From positions 156,992,635 to 157,056,634 of the forward strand of contig VDFB02047230.1 of NCBI GenBank assembly GCA_007258455.2: a stretch of 64,000 nt of DNA. The letters run 5' to 3'. The notes under the pieces were generated by a model. That model had not been told where the DNA came from. It saw nothing but the letters and a program-made list of their open reading frames with translations, and ran no database searches. Below are positions 1 through 12,271 of the stretch, piece by piece. The stretch comes from Sequoia sempervirens (taxonomy: Eukaryota > Streptophyta > Pinopsida > Cupressales > Cupressaceae). The translations under genes were made by a program, and so were the position numbers. Each line of letters starts with the position of its first letter. Positions within the stretch are counted from its first letter, which is position 1.

Positions 1-889
1 ACAGAAAGGTCGAACAATGGCATAGTCTGAGAGTCTTATACAATAATCTAAAAGCAATACAAAAGGCCTGGTGTCTTTTCCCTAATTTTTTTGTATCTTC
101 TAAACTCATTTTTAGAAGGAGAAGTAGTATATATAGATAAAAATGCCACCGCCTAGTGGGCCAGTAACAAAAAAGATCTTGTATCATGAGCAATGGTGCC
201 TACAACAATGATTTCTTTCAGTCGTTGCAACATAAAATATTCGAGCCATGGAAAGTAGTCACTTCTTGAACAAATTCATCCCCTCTAAATGATGGCAGTG
301 ATCCTAGAAAACTCCCATGCAGACATGTGTCATTCACCAACGAGGGAAGTTTAGAATACGTGGCATGCTAGCGAGACTCGCTGCTCACTCTCAGCTTCCC
401 TTCGATGAAGTCCCCGCAAAAGAGACACGTGGCAACAAGTCAGAGTTCATTCATTGATTCCTCCTCCTTACATTGAAAAACTACGCATTGAAGACACATG
501 GAGCAGTCTTTACCATTGGCATTGACTGTGGGGTCCGCCAAAAAGTCTACATAGATGAAAGCTAGGTAGAACATAGACAGGGCCCGATTAAAAAGTGAAG
601 GGAAGCATCCCTTAAGTTCCTGTGGTGACAACACATGAAAGCATGGCGGAAGATGGTAGGAGAGTGAAGGAAGGATTCTCTACAGTGAGTGCCCGACAGA
701 CATGTGGCAATAGAGGATGAAGTTCAAAAAGATGAGGCACGGGCTAGTACTTAGAAAAAAAAAAACCAACTGGAGGGAGCTCGAGGAATTGACATTCACA
801 GCTTTTCGCGACTACTAGGGGCGTTTCGCTTGTGGAATGAGGAACCCAAAAAAAAATTTGGCTTGCAAACCAGAGTCCCATCCATTGGG
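1..889. other. no gene recognised (left edge)
   Basis: No supported gene. Short open frames occur but none resembles a known family. The minus-strand coiled-coil frame that begins at 5046 fades out near 890, so this stretch is probably its downstream untranslated part or flanking repeat DNA. Confidence 0.4.
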
Positions 890-3800
890 CGATAGAGTTA
901 AAGCTTAGAGAGAGCGACCTGAAGAGGAATCCAATCGATCTCGAATGGTGTTGATATGTCGCACAAATTCTCTTGCACTCCACTCAGATCAATCATTTCT
1001 TTGTAAGGAAATGTCGCGGATATACCAGCCTCAGACTCGAGTTGGAAGAGTAGCCGCGCTATTGGGTGTGTGACACCCTAGATATCTTCTACAGTAGGGT
1101 GTTGACTGAAGCTTTGGAAAGTGGATGTGTCCTATTGCTTCTCTCCTATCTTTGCTACAATCTGCTTTGTAGTAGCCACCAAGTCATCAGGAAGAAACGG
1201 GGAGGGTAAGCCCATCTGAGTTAGCTGGGAGAACCTATCTCACATGTTATTCATGGTTCGGTCCAATTTGGCAGCGCACTCACTAGCATGGAGGATGGCC
1301 GCGTGGCAGCGGCCTTCTAATTCCCAATTCCTACATTTGCCAAGTCCTTGATTGAGACCATGTATAACTTATCTAACAATTTTTCACCTCAAGAACCTTC
1401 TTCGTGATGATTTGCAGGAACTGCTCAATTGCTCCACAAACTTCCCTGCCTAAACTTGTTGCCTTCACCATAAATTGAAGCGTCGGCTGAAGGGTCAAGC
1501 AAAAGGCTTTAACCTTATCCCAGTACAAAATGTATAATTGCTGAGCCACTAGAAGGAGGCTCGATTGGGTAGTAGGGGGTTGGGGAGCATTCTTTAGAAG
1601 GGAAATCTCTACATCCCTTGAACCAACATCCTGTGTCAATTCTGCAACCCTTTTGTTTGTAGCTGAAAGTTGCTCAAACAAAGTCTTCCATTCGGTGAGC
1701 CATTTTTCTTCAGCTTGGTTTTTGTTCGTTGATTTTGTTTCAAGTGAAGAATTCATCTCCTAGAGCTCATTCTCCAATTGAGTCCTTCGATCCTTAAAGT
1801 TTGCATCCTTCTGCTACATTTTTTGCTCGAATTGGGTGCGTTGACATTCAAACTCCTCACTTTTTTGTTGCATCCCCTGCTCCGCTAGAGCCAACTGGTT
1901 ATGATATTCTTGGTTTTCCTACCGTACCTCAACGACCAGGTTGAGGTCAAAAGATTGGAACTTTGCAAGTTCCTCTCAGATTTTAGTCTGCTTTGTCTGC
2001 GCTTTCTTCGATAAGTGCATGAATTTTTCTTCTCTCATCTTTTCCTTTGCCAACAGGACCTCAATTCTATCCTTTACAAGTTTCAACTCCTCCTCCCTTT
2101 TCTTTAGCTACCGACCAGATTTGAGGAAGTTGGTGGTCACCACACATTGCATTTCTTCCATGAGCTCAACTTTTTCCTACAGCCAGGCTATGCTCAGATC
2201 GAGTCTCATGGAAAACATGTTGTAATCATCGGGTTGCATTTCCCCTTGTGGTTTGATGATGGTTGAGTACATGGTTGTGAAATACAGTGATTGTTGAGCT
2301 TCATTGAAAATAGTATGCACCTTTGGCTTTGTCAACTTTTTGGCATCCTTGGCCTTTTGTTTCTACATTCTAATAGCCCGCACTTCCTTTGTTTTATCGC
2401 CCTACAACATAAAATGGGCTAGCAACTAAACTAGCCCACCTGTGAAAGGTGCACTGGGAGGAAGCACATAAGGGAAAGAGAGGGTAGTGGTTTTAGATGT
2501 TTTCTTCTTTGCAAGATTGAATTTTTGTGGGGAGAAAGGAGGAATATGCCGAAACACAATTTGTGAACCAACAGGAGGACTCATTAGGTGTTGTGGCAGC
2601 AGCAGGTTCATGGCAAATTCCATCTGTTGGGCAGATTGAGTTGGGCCTGATATATTAGTAACAGGAGGGGTATCAATGGCGGTCGTAGATGCAAAGGGTG
2701 AAGAGATAGCTGATGCGGATTGGGAAGTGGAAAAAGGTGAAAGGGTCTGTGGAGGAGTAAAGGAAAATGGCCTCGTCTGGGAGAATTGGGAGAAACCTCC
2801 CATGACCATTGCAACAAAAGTGGAGAAAGAAGGGCCAACACTTGAAATGATGAGTGATGCAGAGACATCATGGGACACCAAATATTGTGAAGTAAGAGAA
2901 GAGGGAGCAAAATTTACCTGTTTCCTAGATGATTGTGGTTCCTAGCTCATCACAACCTCCTGGCTTGCTGCGGGCTCTTGCAAACTCTCTCCATAAACTG
3001 ATTTTGTGCGCTGTCGTTTGACGGGCGGGGAATCATCCACCTCCACTTCCTCTAACTATTGTTGTGAGGTTTTCCTAGTTCTTTATGCAGTCTGAGTGTA
3101 AGTCATCAAGGCCCTTGCACATGATATGTTCACCCCCACATTTGAAGAGACCTTGATAGTCTGCATTGGAGTCGTCTGTGCTTCTACTTCCTTCTCCTTT
3201 CCCCTCCCAATATCTGTTTCAGCCTCCTCTAAATCAACATCTTCATTATCACTTGCATCAGAATCAACATGTGCTTTGTTCCACAATTTATCAAATCTAT
3301 CATCCATCTCCACGCTCTAATAAGGGGCATCAAGGCATTGGATTTCTTGTAGGTAAATCTAGAAATCCTTAATTTTTTCCTCGCTCTAGTTTTATTTTCT
3401 TAACAACTCATTGCGAAGAGTGGCCTCAATGCAAAGCTTCTCATTATACTTCACTAAAGGGAAGTAGCACTTAAGCCATGGCAGCCTACTATCCTCGATT
3501 GGAATATGAGCTAGATCAACCAACAACTCGTCCTCATCCTTCAGTGGATTTTGCCACTTCTCCTAGTAAGGTTGGGGGTTGTGCATTACCTTGACATGTT
3601 CATTTGGTAAGTCATTTTCGAGGTTGTAATTCCATTTGTAACAAATCCATACCAGCCCTAGATGATCCATCTTTTCCTCTAACAGCTTATGTGTCTTCTT
3701 CTTAGCCATAACCACTATTTTGAAGCTTAGCGGGCAGATGAAAAAATCCTTTCTTCTTGGTTGGTCCTCTGCAAAAAGTGCAATCAATAATTGATACTTG

Positions 3801-5046
3801 CTGGAAAATTTTGAGGGCCAACACCTAATTTGTGAGACATGTCAGAAGCCAGAATGGTTCCCCAGTGAAACTGTACATTTGAATGAATGTGAAATCTTCT
3901 CTGAGAAAGTAGTCGCATTTTAGAGTGAAATTCTACATATACTCCATTTGGGCTATGGTGAGCCAGTAAAGACCACCATCCTCACTCAAATATCGTAGAA
4001 TCAGAGTCAAGAAATAATCTGGAAATGCATAATAATCATGAGTTGAGGAGAGGAGAGGAGTCCTTACAGAAACTGGCCTTCTTCTGCTTGATTCATCAAA
4101 TATAGCCAACCTCACATGTTTTTTGAAAAAATAAGGGTTCTAATGCAAAAACATGTGGGCAAGGAAGGAAGGAAACCTGAACCTCTGTTATGTTTTGTAG
4201 TCCCTTACTTTCCTCAACATCTCCTCAACGATGAATTCTGTGAAGTCATGCCAAAAAAAGGATTGCCTACACAACTGAAACCCTGGACCCAATTGAAACT
4301 CTTGAATATACCTATCAGTGTCCAAGCCACAAACAAATTCCATCATTGAGAAGGCTTCTTGCATGTCCGCGGGGAAGGAATTGTGCATGACCGAAATCTT
4401 TGGTGGCTTTTTTATCTTCCCTAGACCTTTGGGTTTTTTTGTTATAAAAATCTAGAGCCAATTTTCTAGTTCTCTATATTTCCTCCCCCTTTGCTGGATT
4501 GAATGGCTCTATTGTTTCCGCTTTAGAGCTTTGGTCACGAATGCATAGCATGTTCTAGATAGCTTCTAGGCAGATATTAACTTTTAGCTCCCATCCCTCA
4601 ATGGTGTTGGTGGTTGGGTTAAAATGTTTAATAGCCTCATCAACTAGCTCTGAGCAGTAGTGCACAAACGAGACTATATACTATGGAAACCCGCTGAACC
4701 ATAGCTTTTGTGCCAAATAATTTGGGTCGCTAATTTTCTTCATCCTTTCACAGGCTACCTCCATAAGAGTCTTAGGGTTCTTTGCGAGGATGGGATCATG
4801 AATGTTATCCCATTACTCCTTTATTTGTCTCTGGTCTTTGTGGGTTTTTTGCTTGTTTGAGGCCCGCATGTTTACCCACTTTGGCTTCTCTAGTATCCCA
4901 GGAGAAGCGTAAGAGATGTCTTCAAAGACATAGGCGGCCGATACTGCACACATGGCATCAAACAAACTTTGTGTTTCCTCTCCTTGTGTTTCTGTTTGAG
5001 AAATTTCTTCCATTTTCCTTTTGTTGTAGATCTTTGCTATGCTCAA
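890..5046 (-). pseudogene. decayed giant coiled-coil ORF, probably of a transposable element
   Basis: I do not recognise the family. Several minus-strand pieces join into one long protein. 5046 to about 4410 is one frame; a second frame follows after a shift at a run of seven A near 4430; a third frame runs without any indel from 3787 to 1373; a further shift near 1330 leads to a frame fading out at about 890. The order is: a mixed N-terminal part, an acidic patch (about 3230-3270, DNEDVDLEEAE), a basic nuclear-localisation-like stretch (PPVKRQRTK, about 3010), a Ser/Pro/Thr-rich region (2430-2880), then a long Glu/Lys/Gln-rich coiled coil (about 1500-2340). In the 3787-1373 frame I counted 17 stops: 14 TAG, 2 TAA and 1 TGA. 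Many sit where Gln would fit. The combination suggests the Gag-like or accessory ORF of a conifer element, but that is inference. A host gene is not excluded, only unlikely. Confidence 0.5.
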
Positions 5047-5832
5047 ATTTTCTACAATTTTCTTTGGCTCTATCTGCGCTCAACACTCCTACTATAGGTA
5101 GTGTGCTCAAAAATATTTTACAATGTTAGCTTCTTGCATGCAATACTTAGCTATTTCTTTTCTTGGTGTAGCCAACAATGCTCACCTTTTAGGATTAAAT
5201 TCGGCATGTACCGCCAACTCTTTTACTTGTGCGAAATGAATTACTTGCCACTTTGAAATGACCATAATTCATCATGATGATTGGTAATCATGTTGTATGA
5301 CACAATTTCCTTAGAACTTGAGTCGGCGATTAAAGGCAGCCTAAGCTTTCGCATGCTTTGGAAATTAATATCCCAAAAGGAATGATTAAGCCCAAATATG
5401 CAGTAAGTACTTGAAAATATACGAGTTCTACTTTGGAGTTTGAAAAATATCTACAACATGGCACTTCATCATTTGGCCATGCAAAGTACCGCCGATGACT
5501 GCCACAACTTATGCTAATTAATTAGCTCTTATTAATCTTACATGCAACAAACCATACCTAGCAGATGCAACTGGGTGGGAAATTCGAGCAATCTTTGGCA
5601 ATATTTTTGAGTTGGTACTCGATTAGCATCATGCTTATGGCATGAAAATTACATTGCATATCCTAGCACTTTCTATAAATAGGCACTGAGGCAATAGAAA
5701 AATCACACTTAGCAATTTGGGAAGAATTGGTAATAGGCAGTTAGGTAGAATTTGGCATTAGCAGTTGTGTAGAGCTAGACTTAGGCAGTAGCATAGAGAT
5801 TAGTATCAGACTATTACATAGAGCTTGCTACT
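5047..5832 (+). promoter_or_regulatory. promoter-like region with TATA box and short leader repeats
   Basis: A good plant TATA box, TATAAATA, lies at 5674-5681 (plus strand). After it comes a leader with three imperfect repeats of a GGCAGT(T/A)xxxTAGA-type unit (about 5735-5800). The first ATG of the downstream frame is at 5833, about 150 bp after the TATA box, which fits a short 5' UTR. The minus-strand coiled-coil frame starts at 5046, so the two frames diverge from this region. It could be part of an LTR or a divergent promoter; no matching LTR copy was found in the window. Confidence 0.4.
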
Positions 5833-6477
5833 ATGAATACCCCTATTAGGCTAGTCTGCAACAAGTCCTGGCAGACAACATTCCTTGGTGAAATCTCAAA
5901 TAGGTGACTAAAGAGAATGACCAAGAATAAGCATTCACTAGCCATAGTAGCGATGAAGTGGGTTCTAGGGAGGGAATGCATTGAATATAAGGATAAATAC
6001 TGGGTCAATACTAACATGTGATCTCACTTCATCACATCTATGCTTGACGTCTAGGTTCCTAAGCCATTGATTCTTTGCCTAGTGCTTGAAGTATTTTCGA
6101 AGAAGTACCTAGGTGACCTCAGAGAGGTGGTGGCGAATGTTGCATTTGGTCTGGGCTTGCCAATGGTGAGTGACCTTCGGAAGTATATTGAAGAAGACGT
6201 AGTAGTACCATGGGTACTATTCTTGAGTGGGTTCCACATCCACTCCCATGAAGAGCACCATCAAAGGGTGACCTATGCCTGCCATTTCCTATTTTACTAC
6301 TACAATTTGGTGCCCTTCTACAACGTTGACTGGTACACCGACTTTAGGAACCTAGTGTTCCCTCCACCACTCGCCATTGCTCTGATTGATGTTGTTTCTT
6401 CTCCTAATGATGTTCCCATTGATGACGTTATTCCAGACACTTCTATTGATGCCTCCATTTCCCCTTCCCGAGACTAA
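5833..6477 (+). pseudogene. decayed 215-codon ORF, unknown function
   Basis: One frame starts at ATG 5833 and ends at TAA after the residues SPSRD, with no indel but three internal stops (TGA after residues SNR, TGA after TNM, TAG after LDV). All three are one C-to-T change from CGA or CAG. The last 136 codons (from 6067) are open. The protein has no transmembrane or signal segment I can see, aromatic stretches in the middle (LFYYYNLVPFYNVDWY) and an acidic, Ser/Pro-rich tail. The TATA box at 5674 is in the right place and orientation. It does not match a family I can name and is probably an old transposable-element ORF. Confidence 0.35.
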
Positions 6478-6948
6478 AAAACCTTTTATCTTTTAAGAAA
6501 TCATCACTTTTTTAATCCGCTTTTTTTATTATATGCCTAGAAAAAGGCTTTTCCATAGATATACATGAAGAAGATACAAAATATATAAATATACTTTTAA
6601 ATGTATGGCCCCAGATCCATTTTGAAATTGTACTTATCAAAGTATATATATATATATATATAATAAATATACCACTTATATTAAAATTTTGTCTCCTTTT
6701 CCTTTTCATTTTGCAATGTGGGTTCTCTTTTATTTTTCTGCATATATGTTTTCATTTCAATTTTGCATATGGGTGTCATTTTTCTCTACCTCATGAGTTG
6801 CAAGTTAGTTCTCTCTACTTTTTGCAATAATGGGTTCCATTTATTTCTATTTCCTTGCACTATGGAATTTGAAAGACCATCTGACAAACACAAAAGGAAA
6901 AATAATTACACTATTCACAAATTTACACTGGTAGGATAATGTTGAAGC
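6478..6948. repeat. AT-rich spacer with (TA)n microsatellite
   Basis: No gene. A (TA)10 tract lies at about 6643-6662. A pyrimidine-rich stretch at 6690-6715 reads as a polypurine tract on the minus strand and might mark the 3' side of the Ty3 fragment to its right, but I see no LTR boundary. Confidence 0.5.
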
Positions 6949-8045
6949 CTAATTAAAAAATTTTAGGTCGATTCTATTAACCAGAATCCCCAATGCTTCT
7001 TGCTCCATATTTTCTAATTCAAATGCATCGTATTGCTTGCATTGAATTATTTTGAAAGGGCCTTCGCACAAGCTGTCAAACTTTCCATTTTGGCCTAGCT
7101 TTGCAGCCCTTTCATTGAATTTTAACACTAGATCCTCGCACTTTAGACCTTGGTATAAAGCTTTCTTGTCAAACCATCTCTTAACCACTTGTTGGTGGTT
7201 GGTCATAGCTATCAGTGCCTTTCCCCTTTTTTCCTGCACTTCCAACAACTCAGCTAGCTAAACCTCCATGGCATTTTTTTGTTCTATCTCGAGAGATTTA
7301 AGCAATTGTAGGACCGGAATCTCCATGGAGATAGGCAATAGTGCTTCTTTCCCATACACTATCTCATATGCTAAAGTCTTGAGAAATTTCTTGGGAGTTA
7401 TGTGGTCCGCCCACCAATGTTTCCCAAAGGTTCTTATGCCATTCTCTTTGGTGTTCCGACCCAATTCTTTTGATGATTCAAACTAAATTTTTGTTAGTCA
7501 ACTCGGCCATGTCGTTCCTCTATGGGTAGTAATTTGATGACATTTTAAAGAATATCCCATGTGTGAGTGTGAATTGGCATACCTTAGAGCCTAGGAAATC
7601 CTTAGCATTGTCGGAGATGATGGTCTTTGGTGGGCCGAATCTTGTCACCAGTTCCTCAAGGAAGTCCACTATCTCTTCCTCAATTTCATTCTTTAAGGGT
7701 TTGCTTTTGGTCCACCTGGTAGTCCTTTGTTGTGAGGATCCATTTATGTCTAGCATTGGAGGCGGGATTGATCATTCTGATGAAATCAAGGTCCCATTGT
7801 GTGAATGGCTCATCAACCACTATCAGATTGAGAGGCATTGTAGAATTTTTTCTTCTTCCTATGAAGAATTGGCATTCCTTGCAGGCTTTTACCAAGGAAT
7901 AGGAGTCATTGAATAGCATAGTCCAGAAGTACCCAGTGCACATGATTTTGATGGTGGTGGTCTTCGCAGAGAAGTGCCCACCCACGAGACTGGTGTGGAA
8001 AGTGTCAAGAATTATTTTTGCTTGTTCCATGGTGACACACCACAA
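6949..8045 (-). pseudogene. Ty3/gypsy integrase fragment (E0)
   Basis: Integrase inserts retroelement cDNA into the chromosome. From the N-terminal side (right): the HHCC zinc-binding module is visible as HTSLVGGHFSAKTT followed by CKECQFF (about 7850-8000). The core shows the first Asp in QWDLDFI, the second in ISDNAKDF (about 7600) and the Glu in DMAELTNK. A chromodomain-less C-terminal part with DLVLKFNER and GPFKII follows (6949-7250). The domain is split over at least three frames with in-frame stops, so it is dead. Sequence flavour (VGGHF, the spacing of the motifs) is close to the integrase of element E1 at 16351-17500, so E0 and E1 seem to be one clade. Confidence 0.8.
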
Positions 8046-9186
8046 TAGAACATTGTTGAAGTTTCTTTTGAAAGGATCCCTTCGATGAGCGCATACTTTT
8101 TGTTTTGTAGTCGATAGAATCTTCTCTTTTGAGAAGGAAGGCCCGGTGGGTATTTTCTAGTATGCATAAATCTCACTTTGTCCGCCAACCAGCAGCCTTT
8201 AGATTCAGACTTATTGGTTAGAACCAGCTCCGGTTGCTCTTCCTCAACTGCCATTTCCTTGTCGTGCACCAGATATTCACATAGTCCTCTTCCTCAAACA
8301 GTATTTGTGGGCCTGACCTCAATGTCATATTCAAGGATCTTAGTGATCCAATTGGCCCTCTTTTCAATGATCTCTCCCTCCATGATGTATTTGCGGACAC
8401 TGGAATGTGCGACATAAACAATCACCTTGTTGCAAGATATGAGGTGTCAAAACTTCTTGAGTCCCTTAACATTAGCAAATTCTTGCCTCTCGACGAAGTT
8501 GTATTTTGTCTCATATTCCTTTAAGGTCTAGGAGTGAAATGCTATCAGATGTTCTCCCTTTCCTTCCTCATCCTTCTGAGTTAAGACAATAGCAATGCTT
8601 GACTTGCTGTTGAATACATGCATTATGAAGTCATTCAATAGGTCTAGATTGACCAGTACAGGAGCTGAGGAAATAGCATCCTTAACCTTTTCGAAGGCTT
8701 CTCTAGCTTCTTTTGTCCATTTGAATAATTGATCCTTTTTCAACATCAGGACGATTGGTCTAATTATTCCTACAAAATTAGAAATAAAATTGCTTACAAA
8801 GTTAACCTTCCCCAAAAAAGATTGGACTCCTTAGGCTTGTTGACCGATAGGGGAAGCTCTCTGATTGCTTTCACCCGCTCAGGATCAATTTCAATTCCTT
8901 CTTTAGACACTACATGTCCCAATAACTTGTCTTGCAGTACTCCAAAGACACATTTTTTTGAGTTCAATACCTCGAACTCCTGGAATTTTTTGAAAACCAT
9001 AGTCTAGGTGATCAAAGTGATCATACTTCAACTTATAGAATGCAATCAAATCATCCAAATAGATTAGGATAATTTTATTGATGAATTTGTTGAAAGCGAT
9101 ATCCATTGCCCACTGGAAAGTTGCTCCCGCATTTGAGAGGTTGAAAGAAATTTTTGCATAGGAAAATGTTCCCCACTTGGTAGTGA
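8046..9186 (-). pseudogene. Ty3/gypsy RT (C-terminal) and RNase H fragment (E0)
   Basis: The right end holds the RT palm: TKWGTFSY, FNLSNAGATFQWAMD and the catalytic YLDD box in ILIYLDDLIAFY (about 9040-9075). The connection follows with LLGHVVSKEGIEIDPERV (about 8900), then an RNase H-like part (KWTKEAREAFEKVKDAI, then ITKILEYDIEVRPTNTV). Frames change several times and stops are frequent. The N-terminal half of RT is absent because the sequence is cut at 9186 by a CACTA-like transposon end. The missing half may lie in or beyond the N gap. Order and strand are continuous with the integrase to its left, so this is one truncated pol. Confidence 0.8.
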
Positions 9187-9443
9187 CACTACAGGATTTG
9201 ACACCATTTTCCGACGGTCGTTCGTCGGTCGTTCGACAAATCTCTGTCGGAAGAGCGACGCAATGGCCAAAAATTTTCCGTCGCTGTTTTTTCGTCGCAA
9301 GGACGACGAAAAAGTAAACGTCGAAATAACAGCGAAGAATCGTCGGTCGGCAGGATTGCGACATACGTCGGGATTTTGTCAGAATATCGACGAAAACTTT
9401 GTTTATCCACCGACGAACTGCACCAGAAGTTCGTCGTCGGCTC
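9187..9443. mobile_element. terminal part of a CACTA (EnSpm/CMC) DNA transposon
   Basis: The sequence switches at 9187 to CACTACAGGATTTGACACC, which matches the CACTAC start of CACTA-superfamily terminal inverted repeats. It is followed by dense subterminal repeats of CGACGG/CCGTCG and CGACGAAAA type, typical of transposase-binding repeats in this superfamily. The block is far richer in CpG than all its neighbours. It interrupts the RT of the Ty3 fragment; the 3 bases before it (TGA, 9184-9186) would be the target duplication. The other end is not visible because of the N gap. Confidence 0.75.
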
Positions 9444-9543
9444 NNNNNNNNNNNNNNNNNNNNNNNNNNNNNNNNNNNNNNNNNNNNNNNNNNNNNNNNN
9501 NNNNNNNNNNNNNNNNNNNNNNNNNNNNNNNNNNNNNNNNNNN
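9444..9543. other. assembly gap (100 N)
   Basis: Exactly 100 N, a conventional placeholder, so true size is unknown. It separates the CACTA end from AT-rich DNA with no visible CACTA features. Confidence 0.98.
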
Positions 9544-10050
9544 TGGATATTATACTGTCACACACACACACACACATGTATGAGATGCATTTTTGGCAGT
9601 AATTATATGGTGTAAATGTTTATGTGATGTAATGATGATATTTTATGATTTATGCTTATGTGATGATGATGATGCATGCTTTTAATTATAATTGATGCAA
9701 TTGATTTATGATGTAATGGATTCATGTGAGATATGATATATAGTCATTGTATGCATTGTGTTATGAAATGTATATGATAATGATTTTATTTTTTAATTTA
9801 CTTATGCCAAATGGATGTGGATGTAAGATGCATGCTATTCTAATATTGTAATGAATGTAGGTGATTTTTATGTGTCACAGTACATCATCCAGATGCGATG
9901 GAAGAAGATTATTAGCTTGAAGATGATTTATGTTAGCATGAAATAAAGATATTTCTTCACTTTGATATCATTATACTAAGCCTTTGCATTTTAATCATCA
10001 TTGTGTGGTTTATTGCAATAAAAAATAAACACCATGATATGAGATAGACC
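9544..10050. other. AT-rich flank of element E1, with (CA)9 microsatellite
   Basis: No gene. A (CA)9 tract lies at 9559-9576, then low-complexity TGATG/ATG-rich DNA. This is the left side of the E1 target site; before E1 inserted it was continuous with 28490 onward, that is with the 3' region of element E3. Confidence 0.5.
10046..10050. repeat. target-site duplication of E1 (left)
   Basis: AGACC directly before the LTR start TGTTAG. An identical AGACC follows the other LTR at 28485-28489. Five bases is the usual duplication length for Ty3 elements. Confidence 0.92.
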
Positions 10051-12271
10051 TGTTAGAACACCAAATCTGCACCTTGTTTGCTAGGCTTTTAATTACACTT
10101 AGTAGATTTGGATCAACATTGGACTACTTTTAGGTTGTAGGTGACTTGTTTGAAACCAGACCTCCAGTGATAAGGGTTGGCTTCCCCTTTTTGATGCAAC
10201 CTAACTACTATAAACTTTGAGCTAAGGGTAAGAAATTGCATAAAATAAACCTAATACAAAAAGAAACTAAGGTGGTACACCAAAAACCTAGACCTGCTAA
10301 CAGCCTTGCACATTCAAATCAGTATGTAAAATCCAACTCACACTACTCCCTATCTAATAAAATTCACATCAGTAATTTATAAAGAGGTTTGTAACAATTT
10401 TTTTAAAAGGAAAAATAGACTTCACAATCAATAACACCATTAAACAACATACTTTATAACTTGTAAACTTGCATTTTCTATCAAATGGATGCATGAAACA
10501 TGGGACAAGCTTGTAAGGAAAATGAATTTTCACAAAAAGATGATCAACCATTAATGACCCACCATAAACATGAAGAGAGAAGGTAAAATACTCCAATCAA
10601 TTAATTCAAAGTGTTTACTATATAATAGGTCTGTGTGAGTTACAATGCAACTCCATTAAAAACAACTCCAAGAAAAGCAAGCTATCCTTCAAATGGAAAA
10701 AGAAAGAACTGTCGAAAATGTTCAAAATGAACATACTTAACCAACACCCACCAAAAATCCCACACTAGTGTTTCTAGAAGATTCTCCTCGGATAAAATGG
10801 AAATGGCCCCAAAATAACCTTCTAGAAGTATCCAAAATGTCTTCTACATGGAGAAAAAACAAGCTAAGTCAATAGCAATCCCAAAAGTGTGACAAAAATG
10901 CCTCTAGTTGGCCTCCCTTTTCACCAAAATTAGTCAAAATAGTATCTCACACTTCCCACACTTCTGCAAGTCGTCATTGGTCCTCTTAAAAATTTTGACC
11001 ACATTCCCCATCATGCAATATGTGTGTTTTTGGGAACACGTGGCTTTTCAAAGCATTAAAGATAGTGATTTTGTTAAATGATTTATAAAAGACCACTTAG
11101 CAAATCACTTTACAATTAAGCTCAATTTAAAGGGCCCCACCATTAAAATGTATTACATTTGCATTTGAAAAGCAACTGAAAGTGATTTTCAAATTACTTA
11201 CATGATATTCCAACATTGAAAATCATTGCAAACATATGATGATATGGTTGAAAGTTTATAAAAGTCTCCAAGGAATGGACTACTAACTCAACACATTCTG
11301 CATCACTCAACACATGGCAATATTCACTAGTTTACAAAAGGCATCACAAGCTCCAAAATACTTGGCCAATATGGTCGACCTCCAAATCTCTTGGAAAGTA
11401 TATTCCAAGTCACATGATGTTGATTAAAAAGAATAGGGCATCACATGTGTTGTATTGACCCACCCATATGTTATATTATTGAGGACTTAGGACTTGGCTT
11501 TATTTTGAATCAAAAGGGAATACTTAAGGCATAACATGCCTAAGTTAATAAGTCAATTTTCGGCCCCCCCATTGCATTTAACACATGCTTCAATTTTTAA
11601 AACATGGGACAAAAAATCCCGTCGACACTCAAGGGTCAAATCCTAAATAATAAAACACCAAAATGATGAGAAAACATCATCATTTGGTCATTGAACATTC
11701 TGGAGAAAATGATACAGCTGCCATAGGGTTTCAATTGCACGCACAAAATATGGATATTTTGACTCGTTTTTGTGGTGACTTTTTGATGGATATAGTGGAA
11801 AACAAGGTAAATTCCCCTTTTTGCATCAAAACTTGGTTTTTTCGTATCATTTGAAGGCCATTCTAAGTTTAACGGTCATGACCTATAGAGGATTCTGACC
11901 ATTGTTGGTTCATTTCTACTTTCTTGTTATTGCTCTTCTTGTTGACAGCTACCATGAGAACTCAATGAAGCTTTTTAGAAGCACAAGGTTGAAAGTTTTG
12001 CAAAACTTGTGAGCAACCTCCAGGTGATTCGAATCAACTCCTCCATTTTGATTTTCTTTTGTTTCTAACTGACCATGAAGCACAAATTTCTTTTCTTCAT
12101 TCTGTATTTGAAAATAACGATACCCTATTGTGTTTTTGTTGTTTTCCTAAAGGAAAAGACTTACTGGTTGTGGCCATGAATAGAAAAAAAAGTTTCTACT
12201 CATTTCTCTCTTAACCCTCATACTTTTTTTTGTTTTCCTTCTTGTATTTCACAAACATTGATAAAGTTAAT

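Noticed and set aside
1373..3787. TAG stops as a sign of a variant genetic code or amber readthrough
   Set aside because: Other elements here keep long open frames under the standard code, and TAA and TGA stops also occur. Decay of CAG by deamination explains the bias more simply.
9559..9576. (CA)n tract as a regulatory element
   Set aside because: Plain microsatellite in low-complexity DNA, directly beside an assembly gap.
11663..11854. Conserved small protein because the same ORF occurs at 24112-24303
   Set aside because: The two are copies of the same place in the two LTRs of E1. Their differences change amino acids as readily as not, so there is no sign of selection.
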